Positions 7,383 to 15,378 of a stretch of DNA of 20,200 nucleotides are shown piece after piece. Origin of the DNA: Candidatus Peregrinibacteria bacterium (GTDB lineage: Bacteria > Patescibacteriota > Gracilibacteria > UBA1369). Within the stretch, counting starts at the first letter, position 1; every line of letters starts with the position of its first letter. The position numbers and the translations under genes are program-made. Under the pieces are notes generated by a model. That model was not told the DNA's origin. It saw only the letters and a list, made by a program, of their open reading frames with translations, and did not search any database. Location: the NCBI GenBank assembly GCA_014728765.1, contig WJLA01000066.1:1-20200 (forward strand), in the 5' to 3' direction.

Positions 7383-8447
7383 TTACAATTCGAATTCAGC
7401 TTCCAATTCACCTTGTCCGGATGGATCAATCTGAATTTCTTCAACATCTTCCACTCCTTCAACTTGTATTTCAGTAGTTGACGGCACAGTGGTCATTCCA
7501 GGAGCACCAAATAGTTGATCCAACGGCACGGGAGTAGCATTTTCAGGAACTTCAACCACTACAGACTCATCAAAATTTCCAGCAATGAAATCAAACTTAA
7601 CAGTCCCGGTAGGATTATTCGGATCTTCAGTATCTATGGTAACAGTTCCACTAACCCTGTTCAGTATCATTGAATCTTGAGCAACATACATATCCCCATT
7701 AAATTCAATACCTTCCAATCCATTATTAATTTCTTGCATTTCAGCCTCAGAGATCGATTCACCTGCAATCTGAGCAGCCTCAGTTATAAACTCAGCAAAA
7801 GCTGTCTTATCCAAATTTGCAGTATAATGATAACTTGCAACTCCCATAACATTTTCATAGCCAACATATTCAATATCTTTAAAGAAATTTGTATTATCAA
7901 CAAGTTCCTTCATCTCTCTTTGTTCAGGTGTCAGATTTTCATCATTTCCTTGCGGTAATGTGTTTGAAAGTTCTTCCAAAGCCTCCGGAGGAACAGGCAA
8001 TGTCCACCATTTGTTAACGAACATTGACACCATTTCATCCGGCACTTCAACTTGACCCTCACCAGTTAGAGACATCAAGTTCATATAAACATTTTCTTTA
8101 TTCATTCTTAGTTCAAATTCAGCTGAACCTCCATCAGCATCTGCAGAAAAGTCTCCATTCATTTTAAGATTTAATTTAGGATCGTTTGGATTGTTGATAT
8201 CAATTGATCCTTCAGCATCCATATTGAAGTCAACTTCCGCAGGTGGTTGACCTTCAGGACCTTGTAAATCTGCATTCATGGAAATATCAAAACTGTAAGC
8301 GTTTACCTCCGAAAGATTTGATAGACCGGTTTGAATTACTTCTTCTGGTGGCATATCGGTTGATGGAGCTTGTTGACAAGCTGCAAAAGCAAGCGTTGCC
8401 AATGATCCGACAGCCATAATTTTCAATACATTGTTCATACGGTTCAT
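7383..8447 (-). CDS. Secreted lipoprotein, LppX/LprAFG-like or DUF6612-like
   Basis: The 354-residue protein begins with a lipoprotein signal peptide: MNRMNNVLKIMAVGSLATLA then FAAC, with the lipidated cysteine at C24 followed by QQAPS. The mature part is acidic and beta-rich: LSEVNAYSFDISMNADLQG, DAEGSIDINNPNDPKLNLKM, GGSAEFELRMNKENVYMNL, then VGYENVMGVASYHYTANLDK. This layout (average residue loss on alternating strands, a 'VMGVASYHYTANLDKTAF' strand-turn) resembles the half-barrel lipid-binding lipoproteins of the LppX/LprG and DUF6612 groups. Members bind hydrophobic ligands or sense the envelope; the ligand here is not known. The tail (from about 315) is acidic and low in complexity. It has its own promoter (8473-8501) and terminator, so it is a single-gene unit. 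A second in-frame Met is residue 4. Confidence 0.8.
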   Translation of the reverse strand: MNRMNNVLKIMAVGSLATLAFAACQQAPSTDMPPEEVIQTGLSNLSEVNAYSFDISMNADLQGPEGQPPAEVDFNMDAEGSIDINNPNDPKLNLKMNGDFSADADGGSAEFELRMNKENVYMNLMSLTGEGQVEVPDEMVSMFVNKWWTLPVPPEALEELSNTLPQGNDENLTPEQREMKELVDNTNFFKDIEYVGYENVMGVASYHYTANLDKTAFAEFITEAAQIAGESISEAEMQEINNGLEGIEFNGDMYVAQDSMILNRVSGTVTIDTEDPNNPTGTVKFDFIAGNFDESVVVEVPENATPVPLDQLFGAPGMTTVPSTTEIQVEGVEDVEEIQIDPSGQGELEAEFEL

Positions 8448-8472
8448 ATTTATTTAATAAAAATTCTAAATC

Positions 8473-8501
8473 ATTCTAAGTATCATTAACTTGATAGTCA
8501 A
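8473..8501 (-). promoter_or_regulatory. Sigma-70-type promoter of the lipoprotein gene
   Basis: On the minus strand TTGACT (8496-8501) and TAGAAT (8473-8478) are exactly 17 bases apart, each one mismatch from consensus. Transcription would start near 8466, about 19 bases before the ATG. Confidence 0.65.
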
Positions 8502-8590
8502 AAAAAATATCAAATCAGAGTATAATTATCAAAAAAACACAAGCTCAATTTCATTTTCACTTTCATTTAAGAAATTTTGCATTAAAATAT

Positions 8591-8619
8591 TTGGGATTAT
8601 CAAAGAAATAATTTATACA
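8591..8619 (+). promoter_or_regulatory. Possible promoter of the LCP-carboxypeptidase-mraY operon
   Basis: TTGGGA (8591-8596) and TATACA (8614-8619) are 17 bases apart. The match to consensus is modest. Transcription from here would start about 7 bases before the ATG at 8633. Confidence 0.35.
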
Positions 8620-8632
8620 AGAATAATTAGCA

Positions 8633-10183
8633 ATGAAAATCAAAAAAAGAAGAATTAGAAACAAAACTAGAAAAGTAAAAAAAATAATTCAGGATAAAAA
8701 AGAGTCGATAACTCAAAACACAGCCAAAAAAAACGATAGCGCCTCCAAAAAAGTAGCTATATTAGCTATTGTTACAGGTTTGTTCATACTTCTGGTGCTG
8801 ATTATTTTTGTAATTAATTTAATCAAAAGCTTCAACTTTGAATCACTGGTTTTTTCATTCGGTAAAGATTTAAAAACAGATCAAAACAACAGAACCAATT
8901 TTCTTCTGATAGGACATGGCGGAGCACAACATGATGGAGCCAATCTCACCGACACTATAATTATTGCCAATTTGAATTATCAAAACAATGAGGTGAAAAT
9001 GCTTTCATTACCACGAGATTTATATATTGAAGATAAACAAACGGGTGGTCAAAGAATTAATAAAATTTATGACACATATTTAAACCGCTATGATAAACAA
9101 ACTGCGCAAGAAAAACTTAAAAATACAATCAATGAGTTAACCGGAATTGAAATTCAATATATTATTATGGTGGATTTTAACGGATTTGTAAAAATTATAG
9201 ATGCACTCGGCGGAATCGAAGTTAATGTGGAAGAAGCAATTTATGACCCATATTATCCGCTCGATGGAACCATCAGATATCAGACATTTCAATTACCGGC
9301 GGGCCGACAAACCCTGGATGGAGAAACAGCATTGAAATATGCCAGAAGCCGAAAAACAACCAGTGATTTTGACCGTGCAAAAAGACAACAACAAATTTTA
9401 GCAGCGGCAAAAGAGAAAGCACTAAGCATGGAATTGTTAACAGATGTGGGAAGAATCAAAAATCTTTATAATTCATTAAGCGACAGTTTTGAATCAGACT
9501 TAACCGTTGCTGAAATAATAGAACTGGGAAGAGTTGGGAAAGATATCAATAGAAACAATATCCATACTCAAGTTATTTCTGACGATTTCACCAATTGCGG
9601 AGGATTTTTATATACTCCGAATAGAGAACTATTTGGAGGAGCCGCTGTCTTGCTTCCTGCCGATGAAGAAATTATTCACGACTTTTCAGATAATTATTTT
9701 TATACTGATGCCATTGAAGAAGCCGCCCCCATTCAAATTCTCAATGCAACCAAAACACCGGGACTAGCAGGAACATATTTAAATATGCTCAGCAGACATT
9801 GCCTTAACACTGTCTATTATGGTAACGCCACTAACAGAGACCAAGCAAATTCAGTAATTTATTATGAACCCTACATAACAGAAGAAGAGGAAAAAATAAA
9901 ACCGTCGGCTCTTGAAGTTATAACATCTATGATTGATGCTCCTACCGTAGAAGGAATTCCGAGTGAATATTTGGAAACTGAAAGAAGAGCAAACAGCAAA
10001 ATCGTTATAGAACTGGGAAAGGATTTCAAATCAATAGCCAAACCGGACCCATTCAACAACTTGCTTTACTTAGCTCCAGCCACCAACACAACTAATGAGA
10101 CAAGTGATAAAACAGATAGCTTGTCTGAAAATAATCAAAACAATGAAGTCGAAAATACTTTAACACCAAATATCACTGAATAA
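8633..10183 (+). CDS. LytR-CpsA-Psr (LCP) family glycopolymer ligase with LytR_C domain
   Basis: Membrane-anchored enzyme of 516 residues. A very basic cytoplasmic N-terminus (1-40) precedes one transmembrane helix (41-64). The LCP domain (about 88-262) follows with the pyrophosphate-binding and catalytic signature: NFLLIGHGG, LTDTIIIA (D107), LSLPRDLYI (R128), DALGGIEVNV, LDGETALKYARSR (R238, R240) and FDRAKRQQQ. A LytR_C domain follows at about 366-467 (APIQILNATKTPGLAGTYL). The last 45 residues are a Thr/Asn-rich, probably disordered tail. LCP enzymes move glycopolymers from a lipid carrier to peptidoglycan on the outer face of the membrane. Its stop overlaps the start of the carboxypeptidase by one base (TAATG), and MraY follows, placing it in a wall-building operon. 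The attached polymer cannot be told from sequence. Confidence 0.92.
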   Translation: MKIKKRRIRNKTRKVKKIIQDKKESITQNTAKKNDSASKKVAILAIVTGLFILLVLIIFVINLIKSFNFESLVFSFGKDLKTDQNNRTNFLLIGHGGAQHDGANLTDTIIIANLNYQNNEVKMLSLPRDLYIEDKQTGGQRINKIYDTYLNRYDKQTAQEKLKNTINELTGIEIQYIIMVDFNGFVKIIDALGGIEVNVEEAIYDPYYPLDGTIRYQTFQLPAGRQTLDGETALKYARSRKTTSDFDRAKRQQQILAAAKEKALSMELLTDVGRIKNLYNSLSDSFESDLTVAEIIELGRVGKDINRNNIHTQVISDDFTNCGGFLYTPNRELFGGAAVLLPADEEIIHDFSDNYFYTDAIEEAAPIQILNATKTPGLAGTYLNMLSRHCLNTVYYGNATNRDQANSVIYYEPYITEEEEKIKPSALEVITSMIDAPTVEGIPSEYLETERRANSKIVIELGKDFKSIAKPDPFNNLLYLAPATNTTNETSDKTDSLSENNQNNEVENTLTPNITE

Positions 10184-11055
10184 TGATAACAAGCTTACTG
10201 ACATTATTATCATTGGATTCGCTGCATAATGAAACTCCTGAATTAAAAGTCAAAGAGCATTTAACAGTCGAATTGCCGGCAAATCCTTATCCCATCAAAA
10301 AACCCGATAAGATAGCGCCAATCCTGCAAGCTGAGTCAATTTACAGTTTAGACCTGGAAACAGGACAAGTGTTATACTCAAAAAATGCTCATCAACAATT
10401 GCCAATAGCAAGTTTAACAAAGCTTTTAACTGCCGCGGTTATTCTTGATGAACATCAATTGGATGAAATAGTAACCGTAAATTTTGAAGCGACTAAAATT
10501 GAACCGGCAAAATTATATTTATTGGAAAATGAAAAAATCACAGTAAAAGAATTATTAAGAGGATTACTGATCAAATCGGCTAATGATGCCGCATTGGCAC
10601 TCGCTTATTATAACAGTGGATCTGTTCCGGAATTCGCAAAGAAAATGAACGCAAAAGCAAAAGAATTGGGAATGTATTCCAGTAATTTTGTTAATCCGAC
10701 CGGATTTGATGAAGAAGGACAGTTCTCGACTGCGCATGACATGTCGATTATCTCAAGATATATTTTAAAAAATCAATTTATTCAAAACACGGTTATTACA
10801 CAAGAAACAGAAATTAAATCAATTGATGGGAATCAAGTCCATAAAATAGCCTCAACCAATAATTTATTGAGCAGTTATTTGAAAGTTTTAGGCTTAAAAA
10901 CCGGTACAACAGATTTGGCTGGCGAATGTTTAATAACTGTGATAGAAAATGATAGCGGACAAAAAATCCTAAACATAATGTTAGACAGCCCCTCGCGTTT
11001 TGAGGAGTCTAAAATTTTGTCGGAATGGATTTTTCAAAGTTATCTCTGGATCTAA
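10183..11055 (+). CDS. D-alanyl-D-alanine carboxypeptidase-like penicillin-binding protein (peptidase S11)
   Basis: The 290-residue protein carries all three serine-PBP motifs in S11 spacing: S77-x-x-K80 in ASLTK, S132-x-N134 in KSANDAA, and K239-T-G241 in LKTGTT. Other family landmarks are SLDLETGQVLYSKNAHQQLP and NFVNPTGFDEEGQFST. Such enzymes remove the last D-Ala of wall pentapeptides outside the cytoplasmic membrane. The usual C-terminal beta domain and amphipathic anchor helix are missing; the protein stops soon after the catalytic domain. The N-terminal signal is odd: only about 11 hydrophobic residues (MITSLLTLLSL) and no basic residue before them, so export needs another explanation or the N-terminus is unusual. 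The start is fixed by the one-base overlap with the LCP gene. MraY follows directly. Confidence 0.9.
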   Translation: MITSLLTLLSLDSLHNETPELKVKEHLTVELPANPYPIKKPDKIAPILQAESIYSLDLETGQVLYSKNAHQQLPIASLTKLLTAAVILDEHQLDEIVTVNFEATKIEPAKLYLLENEKITVKELLRGLLIKSANDAALALAYYNSGSVPEFAKKMNAKAKELGMYSSNFVNPTGFDEEGQFSTAHDMSIISRYILKNQFIQNTVITQETEIKSIDGNQVHKIASTNNLLSSYLKVLGLKTGTTDLAGECLITVIENDSGQKILNIMLDSPSRFEESKILSEWIFQSYLWI

Positions 11056-11063
11056 CAATTAAT

Positions 11064-12119
11064 ATGCAAAATGTTCTAAATTTTTCTGAAAACATCAGAA
11101 ACTTAAGCCTTATTTTCGGCTCACAAATTCTTGCCTTTATCATTGCGGTAATCATTGCGCCCACTTTTATTCAACTGCTCAAAAAATATAAAATAGGAAA
11201 ACAATTAAGAGATAAAGCCACTACCGGAGAAAAAGCGGTAATATTTAACGAATTACATGCAAAAAAGAAAGGAACTCCCACCATGGGAGGAATTTTAATC
11301 TGGGGAACTGTTCTAATTGTGGTTTTATTATCAAGCCTTTCTCAACTACTTGGCATTACTGAAAACTCACTTTTTAGCAGAGAAGAAACATTGCTACCAA
11401 TTGCAACACTAATTGCCACCGCCATTTTGGGAGCAGTGGATGACTATATGAATCTGAAAGGACAAGGAAAAAACAAAGGAATCAACGTTAACCCAAAATT
11501 TTTCTTATTAACGCTTTTTGCTTTGCTGGGAGCCCTTTGGTTTTATTATAGACTTGGCTATGAAAGCATTCATATTCCTATGTTTGGAGATTTCAATATT
11601 GGAATCTGGTATATTCCCCTATTTATATTTATAATTACCGCCACCTCAAATGCCGTAAATATCACGGACGGACTGGACGGTTTAGCCGGAGGCTTATTAA
11701 TAATTGCATTTACAACATTTGCCGCTTTAGCTTATGCCAGCGGTCTTTTTGTTTTAGCCGCCTTTTGCATGGTAATTACCGGCGCTTTACTTGGTTTTCT
11801 CTGGTTTAACATAATGCCGGCCAAATTTTATATGGGCGACACAGGCTCCATCGCGCTTGGAGCAACACTGGGAGTTATTGCAATGATGACCGATTCAATG
11901 TTGGTATTACCTCTCATCGGGTTCATTTTCGTAATTGAAACATTATCTGTCATCATCCAAATCTTTTCCAAAAAATTCTTCAAAAAGAAAGTTTTTTTGA
12001 TAGCTCCAATCCACCATCATTTTGAAAAAAAAGGTTGGCATGAAGCAACTGTTGTAATGAGATTCTGGATTATAGGCGGCTTTGTAGCGGTGATAGGAAT
12101 GATTGTAGGTCTTGTATGA
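11064..12119 (+). CDS. mraY: Phospho-N-acetylmuramoyl-pentapeptide transferase MraY
   Basis: MraY moves phospho-MurNAc-pentapeptide from UDP to undecaprenyl phosphate, making lipid I on the cytoplasmic face of the membrane. The 351-residue polytopic protein shows the family signatures: HAKKKGTPTMGGILI (65-79), the acidic pair AVDDYMNLKG (D126, D127), NAVNITDGLDGLAGG (196-210), FNIMPAKFYMGDTGSIALG (248-266) and PIHHHFEKKGW (315-325). Length matches the family (about 360). I chose ATG 11064, 8 bases after the carboxypeptidase stop, because MraY proteins start shortly before the first helix. An in-frame ATG at 11025 would add 13 residues and overlap the previous gene by 31 bases; it cannot be excluded. 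In most bacteria mraY lies in the dcw cluster between mur genes; here it ends an LCP-carboxypeptidase operon instead. Confidence 0.95.
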   Translation: MQNVLNFSENIRNLSLIFGSQILAFIIAVIIAPTFIQLLKKYKIGKQLRDKATTGEKAVIFNELHAKKKGTPTMGGILIWGTVLIVVLLSSLSQLLGITENSLFSREETLLPIATLIATAILGAVDDYMNLKGQGKNKGINVNPKFFLLTLFALLGALWFYYRLGYESIHIPMFGDFNIGIWYIPLFIFIITATSNAVNITDGLDGLAGGLLIIAFTTFAALAYASGLFVLAAFCMVITGALLGFLWFNIMPAKFYMGDTGSIALGATLGVIAMMTDSMLVLPLIGFIFVIETLSVIIQIFSKKFFKKKVFLIAPIHHHFEKKGWHEATVVMRFWIIGGFVAVIGMIVGLV

Positions 12120-12160
12120 TAAAAACCACTTTCACGCTTTCACTACTAATTAACAGCTGA

Positions 12161-14188
12161 CTACTTATCTTCCAATTCAAAATCCAACACTCTTGCGCTT
12201 TCTATTTCAGCTGTTGATTTTTTGTCAACAATAATTGACTCGGTAATATTTTCCTTATCAAAATCAAATAATTTTTGATCTTCAGAAATCAGCTTATATT
12301 CAGGATAATCCTGCATTTTGTCTTTTAACTCAATAGATACCTCAAATTTTCTCTTTTGTTCATAAACATAATTATCAACCAAACTTTCCAACTCTTGAAT
12401 CAGTCTGAATGGAACCTCTTTGTCTTTATACTCTGATAGAATTAACATTAATTTATCAATATTCACATCAATAACATCTCTTACCATTGAAGCCATTTCA
12501 AAATCTTCCATGAATCGAAGTTTTCTTTCAATCGCATTTAAACTTTTTAATTGATTGATCTGTTCAGAAAATAAATCAAATACATCGGCTTGAATTTCTC
12601 CTTCTTTATTCAAATCGACCAAAGCTACAAGTTGATCCAATTCCCTTAAATAAACTTCGAATGCCGATCTGGCTTCATCAAACTTACTTCGATTAACCAA
12701 ATGTTCCACTTCAGCAAGCCGTGTTTTTGCTTTAGCCACCAAATTATCAACTTTTGCAACAACACTTTCCCGGAATCCAAAATCAATTTCCATTAAATTC
12801 TTCTTGGCCGGATATAGTTTATCATCAGGGAATACCAATTCCATTTTCTTTCTTTGCAAAGCGAGAGATTCCTTGATCATATTTTCCAAAACTCTAGTTT
12901 TTTCACGATCTTTTACCATTAATTCAGGTAATTTAAGATCAATTTCATTTATAGTATTCTTATAATCATACAAATACGCCAAAGCCTCTGTTCTTTTGCC
13001 GTCATTCAATAAATTTTGAGCCCTTAAAAAGCCTATATGAGCTTCCACAAATTGATTTTTGGTTAATTCCAAATCAGGATCATTAAAGATGGCAAATGTA
13101 TTGGATTTGAAATCAGAGGCAGCTTTAATCAAAGTTTTGTCTTCAGCCAATACTTTTTGATTTTCAACTTTACTTTCAGCCAATAATTTTTCTCTATGAT
13201 CTTCATCCAAATTAATATTTAATTCAGCCCATTCACTGACTTGATCCTTTGATTCTTCGACTAAAATATCATGATTTGACGCAACCAATTTGTCAGATGA
13301 AATCTCAGCCTTAAAACCTGACACTACCGGCTTAACATTATCAATCATCCCCTCTTTTTTGCTTACATCAACCACATTATCAAAAACAATCAAACTGGTT
13401 GAAACATCTTCTTTAACTATCTCAAAAGAAGCCCTATCCTGTACTGAAGCCTTGGCATCGTCAGTCTCAACAACAAATTCACTGTCTTCCACCAAATTAA
13501 TTACTCTAGTCCATGCCTGACCTTCTTCCAATTTCACATTTACCTCAGTTTTTGCAAAATTTTCCGGAGAAAAATATAATTTATTAATTCTAAGTGAAGA
13601 ATTATTATCAAGCCTTGTCACACTATCATCCAAAAATCTGATGACTACAAAACTATCATCTTGAGTTATTACAATATCACCTTCCCTTAAATTAAACTCT
13701 TCACTTACAGCCAAAAGAATTCCACCTCTGTTCACATATACTTCTCCTTCAACAGCCTCAATAAAGGTCCATTTGGCAGCCCTTGCAATATCAAACTCAT
13801 TTGGAACCAGGGTAAAAGAACTTAAACCTAAAACCATTATCATTAGGGCCGCCATAACAAACCTTAATCTAGGCAAAAATCTGCCAATAACAATTTGCGG
13901 ATCATTAGCTTCAGCAAAATCAAGAACTCTATCTTTAATACGAATCTTTTGATATTGATTCAGCCCGGTAGAAGCTCCCATATTTTTGAAACAGTTTACA
14001 ACTTTATCGAAACCTCTAGGAAGCTTTTCATCCGCTTGAGAAAATTGCCGCATTAAATGAGCTTTCATCAAAACTTGATCTGTTTCAGGAAGCTCTGCTT
14101 TTAAATCAGGTTCTGACAATCTATCAGCAAGCTTTCGCAGCTCTGCATCTTCTTGATTGAATCTTGTTTTGATAAAATATTTTCTCAT
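12161..14188 (-). CDS. FecR-domain membrane protein with DUF5667-like repeats, probable anti-sigma partner
   Basis: A 675-residue protein encoded directly behind a sigma factor gene. The N-terminal 105 residues are cytoplasmic and helical, without a zinc-binding HxxxCxxC motif. One transmembrane helix follows (about 108-128). Outside, a FecR-like beta domain (about 139-260) has WTFIEAVEGEVYVNRGG, FNLREGDIVITQDDSFVVIR and LDNNSSLRINKL. From about 330 the protein is all helical; residues 454-520 (PDDKLYPAKKNLMEIDFGFR, TRLAEVEHLV, FDEARSAFEVYLRELDQL) match the layout of DUF5667, and 370-415 looks like a weaker copy. By position and topology it probably holds the sigma factor at the membrane and responds to an envelope signal; this is inference. 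Its start is 48 bases after the sigma gene's stop. It converges with mraY, 41 bases apart. Confidence 0.8.
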   Translation of the reverse strand: MRKYFIKTRFNQEDAELRKLADRLSEPDLKAELPETDQVLMKAHLMRQFSQADEKLPRGFDKVVNCFKNMGASTGLNQYQKIRIKDRVLDFAEANDPQIVIGRFLPRLRFVMAALMIMVLGLSSFTLVPNEFDIARAAKWTFIEAVEGEVYVNRGGILLAVSEEFNLREGDIVITQDDSFVVIRFLDDSVTRLDNNSSLRINKLYFSPENFAKTEVNVKLEEGQAWTRVINLVEDSEFVVETDDAKASVQDRASFEIVKEDVSTSLIVFDNVVDVSKKEGMIDNVKPVVSGFKAEISSDKLVASNHDILVEESKDQVSEWAELNINLDEDHREKLLAESKVENQKVLAEDKTLIKAASDFKSNTFAIFNDPDLELTKNQFVEAHIGFLRAQNLLNDGKRTEALAYLYDYKNTINEIDLKLPELMVKDREKTRVLENMIKESLALQRKKMELVFPDDKLYPAKKNLMEIDFGFRESVVAKVDNLVAKAKTRLAEVEHLVNRSKFDEARSAFEVYLRELDQLVALVDLNKEGEIQADVFDLFSEQINQLKSLNAIERKLRFMEDFEMASMVRDVIDVNIDKLMLILSEYKDKEVPFRLIQELESLVDNYVYEQKRKFEVSIELKDKMQDYPEYKLISEDQKLFDFDKENITESIIVDKKSTAEIESARVLDFELEDK

Positions 14189-14236
14189 ACAATAATCATA
14201 ACTATGCTAAGCATTTTTTGTTACTGCGATTTTTAA

Positions 14237-14830
14237 TCAATAATTAATATTCATTTCCTCCAATAGCTTTTTCATTTCCTGCAATGCACGATGCTTCAAA
14301 ACTCTCAACCCTCCCTCCGATTTACCTAGAATTCGGGCCACTTCGGTATTACTCAACTCATTCAAATAAGCCAAGGTCAACACTTCTTGATAAGGTTTTT
14401 TTAATTTTTGCAAAGCTTTTTTGATTCCATCTCGACTAATCGCCTGCTCAGTAACAAATTCGGGATTACTTTCATTTTTTTGATCAGAAATGGAAGGATC
14501 AATTGCCACAGTATCTTTTTTAAAACGATGATGATCAACAACCAAATTATGTGCTATTCTAAAAATCCAAGAAGTGAAAGTACTACCTTCTCTTTTTTTA
14601 TATTTCTTTAAATTCTCCCAGGCTTTTAAAAAAGTATTTTCGGTAATATCCAAAGCATCCGCTTTTTCAGCTCTAAAATAGATATATCGATAGATTTTTT
14701 CCACATAAATATCATAAATTTCACCAAAAGCGCTAACTTTACCATTTTGAGCTTCCATAACCAGCCTCTCAATCAAATTATGATCCAAATCACCGCTTAA
14801 ATTTTGCCTGTTGTTTTCATTTATAATCAT
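14237..14830 (-). CDS. ECF-like RNA polymerase sigma factor
   Basis: The 197-residue protein has the two-domain ECF form. Region 2 lies at about 30-104, with FGEIYDIYVEKIYRYIYFR, ALDITENTFLKAWENL and GSTFTSWIFRIAHNLVVDHH. Region 4 lies at about 134-186, with ALQKLKKPYQEVLTLAYLNE and the helix-turn-helix LSNTEVARILGKSEGGLRVL, whose recognition helix is KSEGGLRVLKHRALQ. There is no extra C-terminal domain. It would direct RNA polymerase to a regulon that probably includes envelope genes. The FecR/DUF5667-like gene just downstream is the likely regulator. A clear housekeeping-type promoter (14869-14896) lies upstream, so basal expression does not seem to depend only on the factor itself. Confidence 0.92.
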   Translation of the reverse strand: MIINENNRQNLSGDLDHNLIERLVMEAQNGKVSAFGEIYDIYVEKIYRYIYFRAEKADALDITENTFLKAWENLKKYKKREGSTFTSWIFRIAHNLVVDHHRFKKDTVAIDPSISDQKNESNPEFVTEQAISRDGIKKALQKLKKPYQEVLTLAYLNELSNTEVARILGKSEGGLRVLKHRALQEMKKLLEEMNINY

Positions 14831-14868
14831 AACATTCAGTTTTTCAAAGCAAGCCTACTCGCTAATGA

Positions 14869-14896
14869 ATTAAAATTCAATAAAAACTTATGTCAA
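14869..14896 (-). promoter_or_regulatory. Sigma-70-type promoter of the sigma factor operon
   Basis: On the minus strand a perfect TTGACA (14891-14896) is followed after 16 bases by TTTAAT (14869-14874), one mismatch from TATAAT. Transcription would begin about 30 bases before the sigma factor ATG. Confidence 0.6.
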
Positions 14897-14906
14897 AAAC
14901 GACATA
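14889..14906. repeat. Palindrome over the -35 of the sigma promoter (possible operator)
   Basis: TATGTC, six bases, GACATA: a perfect 6-bp inverted repeat with an 18-base span. It covers the whole -35 hexamer of the sigma operon promoter, so a dimeric regulator bound here would block it. There is no T-run, so a terminator is unlikely. Confidence 0.4.
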
Positions 14907-14961
14907 CATTAAATGAATAATATTCAATGTATTAAAACTTAATTAATGGAAAATCATTACA

Positions 14962-15357
14962 CTAATCCGCTTTTGCCAAAAAGCTGTCAGCACTTACAAA
15001 TTCTACGCTACCGGGCTTTCTCATTGGACTAAGATAATTACTGGCCAAAATATGATCCATAGATTTTACTTTTGCCAAATACAAAGTTTTAAGGTCTGAC
15101 TGCTGCTTCAATTCTTGACGAGAAACCTCCAATCTCTTCAATTCATAACCTTTTGTCGCAACTTGATTGAAACTGATCAAATACAAAACACTTAAACAAG
15201 CAATTGCCAACATCAAAAATGACATAATATAAATAGGACTAATATCAAAGCTTAAAAGTTCACTACCGGAATTATTTGATTTTTTCTTTTGTCGAAAAGA
15301 TCTCTCACTCTGAAACGAGTTTCTGATTGGACTGCTTTTAAAGTAGATATTAGTCAT
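14962..15357 (-). CDS. ftsL: FtsL-like cell-division membrane protein
   Basis: A small protein (131 residues) with FtsL topology: a basic cytoplasmic N-terminus (1-40), one transmembrane helix (43-64), and a periplasmic or outside segment that begins as a coiled coil (about 65-97, YELKRLEVSRQELKQQSDLK) and ends in a short tail. FtsL sequences are poorly conserved; the call rests on topology and on the position 21 bases after rsmH, where ftsL sits in most dcw clusters. In other bacteria FtsL, with FtsB and FtsQ, activates septal wall synthesis by FtsW/FtsI. The genes that normally follow (ftsI, murE) are absent: the next gene is the sigma factor. A generic septum-formation-initiator-like protein is the alternative. 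Confidence 0.68.
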   Translation of the reverse strand: MTNIYFKSSPIRNSFQSERSFRQKKKSNNSGSELLSFDISPIYIMSFLMLAIACLSVLYLISFNQVATKGYELKRLEVSRQELKQQSDLKTLYLAKVKSMDHILASNYLSPMRKPGSVEFVSADSFLAKAD

Positions 15358-15378
15358 ATTGAACGAAATTAGTTTTAT

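Noticed and set aside
14203..14213. Palindrome ATGCTAAGCAT followed by Ts, between the sigma and FecR genes
   Set aside because: The one-base centre cannot form a loop, and the T-run is on the plus strand, where no gene ends.
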